From positions 186,001 to 250,000 of the forward strand of contig NZ_AP017558.1 in NCBI RefSeq assembly GCF_002355635.1: DNA of 64,000 nucleotides, given 5' to 3'. Made by a program: the position numbers and the translations under genes. This document shows, piece by piece, positions 57,853 through 64,000 of this stretch; the first letter of the stretch is position 1; every line of letters starts with the position of its first letter. This DNA comes from Halopenitus persicus. Its GTDB lineage: Archaea; Halobacteriota; Halobacteria; Halobacteriales; Haloferacaceae. The notes below the pieces were generated by a model that was not told the origin of the DNA, did not search any database, and was given only the letters and a program-made list of their open reading frames with translations.

Positions 57853-58518
57853 TCAGGCCGAGGTAACCGACCCTTCCTCGTTCGGCTGCACGACGACGAA
57901 CCCGTCCTCGCCGGTGAACGCCATCTGGATCGACTCGCCGGACTTCTGACCGATCTCGATGGCCTTGTTCGTCTCGAGTGATGGCGAGAGGCGTCCGCTC
58001 CAGGCGACGGTGGCGTCCGGATCCGTGAACACCGGGGGCTGCAACACGACCGGATCGCCGTGGGTCGTGAGCGCGATCCGACCCGGTCCGGAGAGATAGA
58101 CGTTCGTGAGACCTCCCGCGGCCATCCCGGAGAGGCTCCCGACCGTATTGATCTCGTAATCGACCGTCGACTCGAACGCGAGGACGTCGTTCCCGTTAAC
58201 CGAGATCGACTCGCCGTCGTCGAGCTCGAGGACCTGCACCTTCTTTCCGTTCTCCGCGACGTAAAGGTGACCGGTCCCCTCGGCCTCCATCACCGGCGTT
58301 CCCTCGCCGCTGACGGCCTCCTTGAGAAAGCCCGAGACGCCGCCCTCGGCCGACGATCGGCCCGTGAACGTGACGTCGCCCGTGTACGCGACCATCGATC
58401 CCGCCTTGACCATCACGGTGCCGTCGAGCGAGATGCCGAGGAGCCGGTTGTTCTCCGTTCGAAACGCATCGCCGTCGCCGGTCGGCGCGTTCGCCCGCGT
58501 GAATTCCTGAACGTCCAT
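57853..58518 (-). CDS. AIM24 family protein
   Basis: 221 residues, all-beta AIM24 domain: LLGISLDGTVMVKAGSMVAYTGDVTFTG, EGTPVMEAEGTGHLYVAENGKKVQVLEL, DDGESISVNGNDVLAFE, GLTNVYLSGPGRIALTTHGDPVVL. Bacterial and mitochondrial relatives have structural or uncharacterised roles. No catalytic site. Single gene with repeats after its stop. Confidence 0.87.
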   Translation of the reverse strand: MDVQEFTRANAPTGDGDAFRTENNRLLGISLDGTVMVKAGSMVAYTGDVTFTGRSSAEGGVSGFLKEAVSGEGTPVMEAEGTGHLYVAENGKKVQVLELDDGESISVNGNDVLAFESTVDYEINTVGSLSGMAAGGLTNVYLSGPGRIALTTHGDPVVLQPPVFTDPDATVAWSGRLSPSLETNKAIEIGQKSGESIQMAFTGEDGFVVVQPNEEGSVTSA

Positions 58519-58647
58519 CGTGACGTCACGGGATCGGTCGGGATGGTACTAAGACGTCCGGATGACTCAAACCTCGATTTGGGTCTTTTCGGCCTCGTCG
58601 ACGTTCCGCCGGAATCCCTTTGGGGACGGCTCCCGGAGCCACCAGGT

Positions 58648-59523
58648 ATGATCGACGAGACCGTCGCGGAGATCCGCGCGATGCAGACCCACAGCTCCTC
58701 CGTCGTCGCTGTGAAGGCCGCCGAGGCGCTCTCCGACCTCCTCGACCGGGAGTACGCGTCCCTCGATGCGTTCGAACGGGACCTCGAACACAACGCGGGC
58801 ATCCTCCGCCGGTCGGACACCTCCCACGCCGCCCTCCACAACGCGGTCCGGGACGTCGAACGCGCCGTCGTCGGCGAGGCGAACTCGGTTGAGGGCGCAA
58901 AGCACCTGCTCGAGACCGCCATCGCCGACGCGGTCGAGGCCGTCGAAACGGGCAAACGTCGAGCGGCCGAACACGCCGCGAACCTCCTCGCCGACGGGGA
59001 CACGATCCTCACGCACGACTACTCCTCGACGGTCCTGGAGGCGGTCGAGAACGCGACCACCGAGGGAACGCACCTCTCGGCGTACGTGACGGAGGCTCGC
59101 CCCCGATACCTCGGCCGGAAGTCGGCACGGGTGCTGTCGGCGAACCCGCGCGTCGACGCGACGATGGTAGTCGACGGTGCGATGGGTCACGCCCTCCGAA
59201 ACTGCGACCGCGTCCTGCTGGGGATGACCTGCATCACCGACGGCACCTACTACAACCGGATCGGCACCTTCCCGCTCGTGACCACCGCCGCCGAGCTCGG
59301 GGTTCCGGTGACCGTCGTCGGCTCGGGCGCGAAGATCATCGAGTCCTTCCGCTTCGAGAACGACTTCCGCGACCCCGTCGAGGTGATGCGCGAACCGATC
59401 GAGGACGTGACGATCGAGAACCCGGCCTACGACGCGACGCCGGTCGAGGCGGTCGATCAGGTCATCACCGACGAGGGCGACGTCCCGATCGACGACCTGA
59501 CGGCGACCCAACCCACGGCCTGA
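58648..59523 (+). CDS. eIF-2B alpha/beta/delta-like protein (ribose-1,5-bisphosphate isomerase relative)
   Basis: 291 residues. N-terminal helical part (VAVKAAEALSDLLDREYASLDAFERDLEHNAGILRRSDTSHAALHNAV) and the isomerase-like domain with ILTHDYSSTVLEAVENA, YVTEARPRYLGRKSA, VLLGMTCITDGTYYNRIGTFPLVTTAAELGVPVTVVGSGAKI. The N-terminal catalytic Cys region of ribose-1,5-bisphosphate isomerase is not evident; GMTCITDGTYYN replaces the usual GADAI-x-x-DG-x-x-NK block, so activity may differ. The stop codon is at the junction of a 23-bp duplication. Confidence 0.82.
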   Translation: MIDETVAEIRAMQTHSSSVVAVKAAEALSDLLDREYASLDAFERDLEHNAGILRRSDTSHAALHNAVRDVERAVVGEANSVEGAKHLLETAIADAVEAVETGKRRAAEHAANLLADGDTILTHDYSSTVLEAVENATTEGTHLSAYVTEARPRYLGRKSARVLSANPRVDATMVVDGAMGHALRNCDRVLLGMTCITDGTYYNRIGTFPLVTTAAELGVPVTVVGSGAKIIESFRFENDFRDPVEVMREPIEDVTIENPAYDATPVEAVDQVITDEGDVPIDDLTATQPTA

Positions 59524-59542
59524 CGGCGACCCAACCCACGGC
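59497..59542. repeat. 23-bp tandem duplication spanning a stop codon
   Basis: Two perfect copies (59497-59519, 59520-59542); the TGA of the eIF2B-like gene starts the second copy. Confidence 0.95.
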
Positions 59543-59606
59543 CTGACCGTATCGGAGGCAGGCCGGCCGGGGAAACACCCACGAGGGTGGCGGTCCTGTC
59601 TCGAGT

Positions 59607-60386
59607 ATGTCCAACCCGACCGATGTGGCCGACTCGGAACAAGCGGCCGACTCGGAACAAGCGGCCGACTCGAAAGGAACAGCCCCCGACGCCGACCCCT
59701 TCGTCGTTCGGATCCTCCTGTACGACGGATTCGACGAGCTCGACGCCATCGGTCCCTATGAGGTTCTCGCCACCGCCGGCGAGTTCCTCGCGGACCGGCC
59801 CTTCGAAGGGGACCTCGACGCGACCGCGCCGGCCGCCATCGACGTCGAGTACGCAACCCTCGAACCGCGCGATCGCGTCGTCGCGAGCCACGGGACGCGG
59901 ATCGAGCCCGACGGAACGCTCTCGGTTCCGGATCGAACGGGGGACGCCGCGCCCGTCGCCGATCATCCGGATCTCCTCGTCGTTCCGGGCGGGGGGTGGA
60001 ACGCTCGCGACGCCGAGGCGAGCGCGTGGGCGGAGGCGCAGCGCGGCGTCATTCCGGACGCGCTCGCCGCACTCGCGGAAACCGACGTCCGGCTGGCGTC
60101 GGTATGCACCGGGACGATGCTGTTTGCCACCGCGGGGATCACCGATGGTCGCCGAGCGGTGACACACGCGAGCGCGATCGACGACCTCCGTGAATCGGGA
60201 GCGACGGTGGTGGACGCTCGGGTCGTCGACGACGGCGACCTCGTGAGCGCCGGCGGGGTGACGTCCGGGATCGACCTCGGACTGTACCTCGTTCGGGACG
60301 TCTTCGGCGACGCGCTCGCGGGCCGGGTCGAGACGGTGCTCGAGTACGAATCGCGAGGAACCGTGGCTGGGCGGCCGGCCGACTGA
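59607..60386 (+). CDS. DJ-1/PfpI (GATase1-like) family protein
   Basis: 259 residues. An N-terminal ADSEQAADSEQAADS repeat leads into the DJ-1/PfpI core: VRILLYDGFDELDAIGPYEVL, DLLVVPGGGWNAR, RLASVCTGTMLFATAGITDGRRAVTH (nucleophile Cys in SVCTGTM) and GGVTSGIDLGLYLVRDVFG. This matches the AraC-type PfpI and isonitrile-hydratase-like subgroup. Likely a cytoplasmic hydrolase/lyase on an unknown metabolite. A TATA-less start with a repeat in the first codons. Confidence 0.87.
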   Translation: MSNPTDVADSEQAADSEQAADSKGTAPDADPFVVRILLYDGFDELDAIGPYEVLATAGEFLADRPFEGDLDATAPAAIDVEYATLEPRDRVVASHGTRIEPDGTLSVPDRTGDAAPVADHPDLLVVPGGGWNARDAEASAWAEAQRGVIPDALAALAETDVRLASVCTGTMLFATAGITDGRRAVTHASAIDDLRESGATVVDARVVDDGDLVSAGGVTSGIDLGLYLVRDVFGDALAGRVETVLEYESRGTVAGRPAD

Positions 60387-60504
60387 GCACGACGAGCATC
60401 CCGTCGACGAAGCACGATGGATTCCGGGCCGATCCCGCCGGTGGCGGCTAGATTCGACGCGGATGGCAATACATTTAGTATGCTACAGATACGTTCACGG
60501 ACTG

Positions 60505-61620
60505 ATGCCGCTCCGCCCAGCCGACACCGACCTGCTCGGGGAGATCGCGATCTCCATCGCGCGGGAGAACTACGGCTTTCTCTACGTCGACCGCGTGAGC
60601 GAGGAGATTCGGGACCGGTACGAGTCCGAGGACACCGGGCTGACGAAGGCGAGCAGCCTGAGTCGCTCGGATATCAAGGAGTCGCTCCAGGAGATCGCCG
60701 GGCAGGAACACGAGGACTTCCGGCGGATCCGGTCGGGCGTCTACTACTACGACCCGTTCTCGACGGGCCACGACAACCGGATCCCGAACCGCCTCAAGGA
60801 CCTGTTCTTATCGACACAACAGGTCGTCACCGCAGAGCAGATCCGCAACGAGTTCAACCTCGCGGTCGACGACGTGGAGTTCTTCGTCGACAAGCTGGTC
60901 TCGAACGACATGCTCTTCCGGATCGCGGCGGGCTCGCGGGAGTACTACTCGGTCGGGTCGCTGTTGAAGGAGCAAACGGGCCAGAACAGGCTCGAGGACG
61001 AACTCAGGGAGCAGTCGCGCGGCAGCGAACCGCTGGGCATCCTGTCGCACGACGAGCTCGAGCAGATCATTTCGGTCAACGCGACGACCGACGTCATCAG
61101 ATATCTGGAGGGACAGCTCGGCTTTCTCGCGGACCTCGACGGCGAGTACCTCGTGTGGGGCGCGCTCGAGGACTACGGCCGGTGGATGGCCGAGGAGATC
61201 GCCGACGACGTCATCTCGGAGTTCGACGACGTGGGTCACGCGATGCCCACGAGCGAATACCGTGAGGTCGTCACCGCCCGCATCGAGGGGCGGACCGACA
61301 TCCTCGAGAACGTCAGCCGGTCGGAGCGCGATGACGTGATCGACGCGGTCGAGGAGGGGCTCCAGGCGGTCGTCGACATCGACGTCGACGGCCGGATCGC
61401 GGTCCATCGCGCCCCGCTATCCGAGGAGATCGACGCCCACGCGGAGAAGATCGTCTCCCCGCTGTTGGCGGACACCGCGGCCGCGACCCCTTCGGTGATG
61501 AAGGAGGAGGCAGAAACCGAGATCGAGGATCTCCGGCTGGCCGACAGCGAGGAGGCAAACCGATATCTCAGAGAACAGGTGCGCGAGCGAGCGAACGGCA
61601 AGATCGAGGAGGCATTCTAA
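60505..61620 (+). CDS. unknown protein, first gene of a four-gene operon
   Basis: 371 residues, soluble, mixed helical. The N-terminal ADTDLLGEIAISIARENYGFLYVDRVSEEIRDRYE and the NRLKDLFLSTQQVVTAEQIRNEFNLAVDDVEFFVDKLVSNDML segment look like winged-helix or PCI-like units; the middle has VWGALEDYGRWMAEEIADDVISEFDDVGH. No catalytic motif seen and no family recognised. CATTTAGTATG lies about 30 nt before the ATG at 60505, giving a leaderless start; the frame to 60463 would place the TATA box in coding sequence. Only 3 nt separate it from the next gene. Confidence 0.7.
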   Translation: MPLRPADTDLLGEIAISIARENYGFLYVDRVSEEIRDRYESEDTGLTKASSLSRSDIKESLQEIAGQEHEDFRRIRSGVYYYDPFSTGHDNRIPNRLKDLFLSTQQVVTAEQIRNEFNLAVDDVEFFVDKLVSNDMLFRIAAGSREYYSVGSLLKEQTGQNRLEDELREQSRGSEPLGILSHDELEQIISVNATTDVIRYLEGQLGFLADLDGEYLVWGALEDYGRWMAEEIADDVISEFDDVGHAMPTSEYREVVTARIEGRTDILENVSRSERDDVIDAVEEGLQAVVDIDVDGRIAVHRAPLSEEIDAHAEKIVSPLLADTAAATPSVMKEEAETEIEDLRLADSEEANRYLREQVRERANGKIEEAF

Positions 61621-61623
61621 CCG

Positions 61624-62640
61624 ATGCGAACCAGATTCAGCGACTTCACGACGAGCGAACAGAACGGGACGACCTTCGTGACGGCCGTTCCCCAGAGCAG
61701 CGCGGACGAGCCGGTCCGCTTCGACGCGAGCATCGCCGACCGGGGATCGGACGACGACCCGCAGGCCAACTGGGAGGAGATCATCTCGACGCTCGCCCAG
61801 GGACACCTCGGCAACGAGTTGATGATCGAGGGCGGCCGCGGCGTGATCGACAAACGGGTCGCGATCGACGCGCTGGTGGAGTCGGACGCCGAGCACGTCC
61901 GAAACGAACACGCCGCCCACGCCGTCCTCGAGTACCTCGCCGACCAGGAGATCATCTCGATCGACGGCGAGGAGGTCGTCGTGTTGATGTCCTACGAGAA
62001 GATCCGCGAGGAGGGGACGAGCTCGATGCTCAACAACTGGGCGGCCACGCTCGACGCCTGCGTCCAGCGGATCGACTCCGCGATCGATCGGGTCAAACAG
62101 AACCAGGAGACGCTCCAGCAACACTTCGAGGACCTCTCGGACACCCAGAACCTCGAACAGGAGTACGCCCGGAAGGCCGACGAGCTGAAACAGGAGATGA
62201 AGGGACTGCTGGCCGGGCGGATGCCCTCCGATCTCCCGGACGACGAGAAACGGCGGTTCGAGATGCTCCGGAAGCGGTACCACCGCTACGAGATGTTCGA
62301 GGAGAAGGCCGCCTCGCCGGTCGCGGAGACGCAGGGGCCCGAGATCCTCGGCGCGGTCGTCGAGGACATGGAGAACATCAAGCTGCTGTTGATAGACCAG
62401 AGCCAGGAGTTCCGCAAGCTGGCGCTCTCGGAGAACTTCACGGAGAGCGGCGCGCTTCAGGACCTCGAGAACCTCGAGAGCTTCGTCGCCGAGTTCGGCG
62501 ACGTGACGGAGCCGAGCGAGCAGATGGAGGAGAAGTCCGACGACGAGTTCGTCGAGGACCTGTTCGACATGCGCGAGTCGACGACCTCCGAGGAGGTCCA
62601 ACAGCTCGACGAGGACGCGACGCTCGAGACGACACGGTAG
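61624..62640 (+). CDS. unknown coiled-coil protein, second gene of the operon
   Basis: 338 residues. N-terminal 130 residues contain a winged-helix-like part (HLGNELMIEGGRGVIDKRVAIDALVES ... AAHAVLEYLADQEIISIDGEEVVVL). The middle is a long coiled coil (LDACVQRIDSAIDRVKQNQETLQQHFEDLSD, QEYARKADELKQEMKGLLAG, KRRFEMLRKRYHRYEMFEEKA). The C-terminal 80 residues are highly acidic with EKSDDEFVEDLFDMRES. Build resembles a structural adaptor. No family recognised. 3 nt after the first gene, 6 nt before the third. Confidence 0.7.
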   Translation: MRTRFSDFTTSEQNGTTFVTAVPQSSADEPVRFDASIADRGSDDDPQANWEEIISTLAQGHLGNELMIEGGRGVIDKRVAIDALVESDAEHVRNEHAAHAVLEYLADQEIISIDGEEVVVLMSYEKIREEGTSSMLNNWAATLDACVQRIDSAIDRVKQNQETLQQHFEDLSDTQNLEQEYARKADELKQEMKGLLAGRMPSDLPDDEKRRFEMLRKRYHRYEMFEEKAASPVAETQGPEILGAVVEDMENIKLLLIDQSQEFRKLALSENFTESGALQDLENLESFVAEFGDVTEPSEQMEEKSDDEFVEDLFDMRESTTSEEVQQLDEDATLETTR

Positions 62641-62646
62641 GGCGGG

Positions 62647-63321
62647 ATGTTCGCTGCATCGTTCCTCGGGACCTTGCGGCACACGCAGGACCGGACCACG
62701 GAGGAGCTTCGAAAGCGCCGCTACGACGACGCCGACGACGACGCCTGGCACGTCGTGGCGGACGCGCTGGATTCGGTCTGTGACCTCGTCGATCTGTGTC
62801 TGCTCGGCGTCCCGCTTCCGACGACCGACGGGGTCGCCTCCCGGCGTGACGACGAGGCGATCGCGACGATCCTCGACCAGTGGTTCGAGCGTGACCCCTG
62901 GAACGACGGGCACGGGTCGATGACGCCCGCGGAGGTCGGATCGGACGTCGACCTCGATCCCGCGGATCCCTCCGTCAAGCGGGTCGAGACGGTCGCGGAG
63001 ACGGTGATCGTCCCGCTGTCGACGGCCGGTCCGCGGGCGGCGAACTGGGACGTCCTCTTCGACCGTCTGGTCACCCACGCCGTCGCGGTGACGTCGGAGT
63101 GCCGGAAGCTCGCCGACCGGCAGCGCATCGACGGCGCCACCGACCTGGCGGCCGCCTGGGAGGGGGTCGCGGACCTGCTTGGCGACCTCGCGGCGTTCAT
63201 CGCGTTCGTCCGCCGGGCGGCCGCCTGGACGAACGAACCCGACCGGGAGACGATCGATCGCTCCGAGGCCGCGTTCACGGCCGCACGGACGTTGACCGAC
63301 GAGACCACCACCACGACATGA
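62647..63321 (+). CDS. unknown helical protein, third gene of the operon
   Basis: 224 residues, almost all helical: TTEELRKRRYDDADDDAWHVVADALDSVCDLVDLCLLGVPLP, then VETVAETVIVPLSTAGPRAANWDVLFDRLVTHAVAVTSECRKL and DLAAAWEGVADLLGDLAAFIAFVRRA. No membrane signal, no catalytic pattern. Its stop overlaps the ATG of the next gene by 4 nt (ATGA), so the product is probably made with and used with the fourth protein. Confidence 0.68.
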   Translation: MFAASFLGTLRHTQDRTTEELRKRRYDDADDDAWHVVADALDSVCDLVDLCLLGVPLPTTDGVASRRDDEAIATILDQWFERDPWNDGHGSMTPAEVGSDVDLDPADPSVKRVETVAETVIVPLSTAGPRAANWDVLFDRLVTHAVAVTSECRKLADRQRIDGATDLAAAWEGVADLLGDLAAFIAFVRRAAAWTNEPDRETIDRSEAAFTAARTLTDETTTTT

Positions 63322-64000
63322 CACGGAACAACCTCAACCCGATCAAGACCGACGACCAACCGACCTCACACGTCCGCGTCGGGGCGAGCAAGGTCGGCGC
63401 CGACGCCGACCTCGTCGAGGTCATCCACAACGACCGGAGCGCGTACTTCCGGGTCGAGACCGAGGACGACCAGATCGTGAGCAACATCGGGAACAAAGCC
63501 TACATCAACGCCAACGTCGAGCATCTCTTCGGCGGGATCGACTTCTCGGGGGGCGACAAGTTCGTCGTCGACGGGAGCGCGAGCCTGGCGTCGATCCCCG
63601 CGGCCGACTCGGCGACCGTCCACCCGAAGACGGTCGCGCCGGACGTCCTCGAGGAACACCTCCGGTCGGAGGAGTACCTGCTTCACCGGATCGAGGAGGT
63701 CGCGGAGGTCCGGGGGTCGCTCGTCCGCTTTACCGTCACCGAGGCCGAGCCGGGCGCCTACTCGACGCTCCGCGTGACCGAAGATACCGACCTGGAGTTC
63801 GTCGACGAGCCCGCGGAGCCGCCACGACAGCCGACGGGAGCCGGCCAGCGCGGCGGTCCCGGTGGCGGCTCCGGCCGACGCGGCGGCGCCGGGGGCGGTC
63901 CGGGCGCCGGCGGACCCGGGGGACGAGGCGCTCCCGGCGGCGAGGGACGACCGGACGACGGAGCGACCGTCTCGATCGAGCCGACGGTCCCGAACGTGAG
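63318..64000 (+). CDS. unknown beta-barrel plus Gly-rich linker protein, cut by window end (possible N terminus of a larger ATPase)
   Basis: The first 227 codons of a gene that runs off the window. Residues 1-165 look like one or two small beta domains (HVRVGASKVGADADLVEVIHNDRSAYFRVET; DKFVVDGSASLASIPAADSATVHP; HRIEEVAEVRGSLVRFTVTE), reminiscent of the double-psi barrel N domain of CDC48-type AAA proteins. A 45-residue Gly/Arg/Pro linker (GGPGGGSGRRGG) follows, after which a new domain begins (ATVSIEPTVPN). An AAA ATPase C-terminal part is a guess that the next kilobase would settle. Confidence 0.6.
   Translation, partial: MTRNNLNPIKTDDQPTSHVRVGASKVGADADLVEVIHNDRSAYFRVETEDDQIVSNIGNKAYINANVEHLFGGIDFSGGDKFVVDGSASLASIPAADSATVHPKTVAPDVLEEHLRSEEYLLHRIEEVAEVRGSLVRFTVTEAEPGAYSTLRVTEDTDLEFVDEPAEPPRQPTGAGQRGGPGGGSGRRGGAGGGPGAGGPGGRGAPGGEGRPDDGATVSIEPTVPNV

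Noticed and set aside
61417-63324. Very long antisense open frame (about 635 codons) opposite the terminal operon
   Set aside because: High-GC shadow frame: Arg/Gly/Leu-rich, no promoter, crosses three plus-strand genes that have tight spacing and coherent proteins.

Overview
The window is a chromosome-type segment of a haloarchaeon, most likely a Halorubrum-like member of the Haloferacales (genus is inference). The support is high GC coding DNA, very acidic proteins (long Asp/Glu/Ala runs), TATA boxes about 26-30 nt upstream of apparently leaderless ATGs, Tat-lipoprotein signals, a PGF-CTERM tail, bat-type HTH regulators, CetZ tubulins, an Orc1/Cdc6 gene with its own origin boxes, and IS1341-type TnpB remnants. 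I found no tRNA, rRNA or CRISPR array.

Layout. 0-9.5 kb: a haem-copper-oxidase-like membrane protein, a class V aminotransferase, a degenerate RNA-ligase-fold protein, a collapsed TnpB element, an HTH/DICT pair, then a minus-strand set (MIP18-like FeS protein, sulfite-oxidase-fold molybdoenzyme, His-rich CGCGG RiPP-type peptide, SRPBCC protein) facing DUF2249 and HTH-10 regulator genes. 9.5-21 kb: peroxiredoxin, membrane and surface proteins, copper nitrite reductase NirK, a large PAS kinase, and two radical SAM/SPASM genes with an Htur_1727-type partner. This part looks like denitrification or redox-cofactor accessory functions. 20.9-23 kb: an orc1/cdc6 gene with four copies of an unusual origin box, inverted on either side, plus G-rich tracts and an AT-rich stretch. 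23-32.8 kb: potassium channel-like protein, PiT phosphate transporter, UspA, a PAS kinase between two decayed TnpB elements, NhaC antiporter, and aspartate-semialdehyde dehydrogenase.

33-38 kb is an iron/oxidative-stress block: a DtxR-family regulator, three tandem Dps paralogues (two have lost ferroxidase ligands), a CNNM/CBS membrane protein, a Rieske protein, an ultra-acidic microprotein and a small DUF7331-like protein. Seven near-palindromic boxes of the form TTTAGG-N4-CCTAAA mark promoters here and at two distant loci (the HTH-10 gene at 8.7 kb and a substrate-binding lipoprotein at 54.8 kb). Together they outline an iron-type regulon.

38-60 kb: D-lactate-dehydrogenase-like FAD/FeS protein, FAH-family hydrolase, 2-hydroxyacid dehydrogenase, TmcA, UPF0179, MoaA, MBL hydrolase, TetR regulator, a minus-strand set of substrate-binding lipoprotein / FAD reductase / sulfatase / formylglycine-generating enzyme, a CetZ pair, AIM24, an eIF2B-like protein and a DJ-1/PfpI protein. 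60.5-64 kb: a tightly packed four-gene operon of unrecognised proteins, the last cut by the window edge.

The window is unusually rich in short tandem duplications (17-49 bp) that sit at gene boundaries and often include the stop codon.
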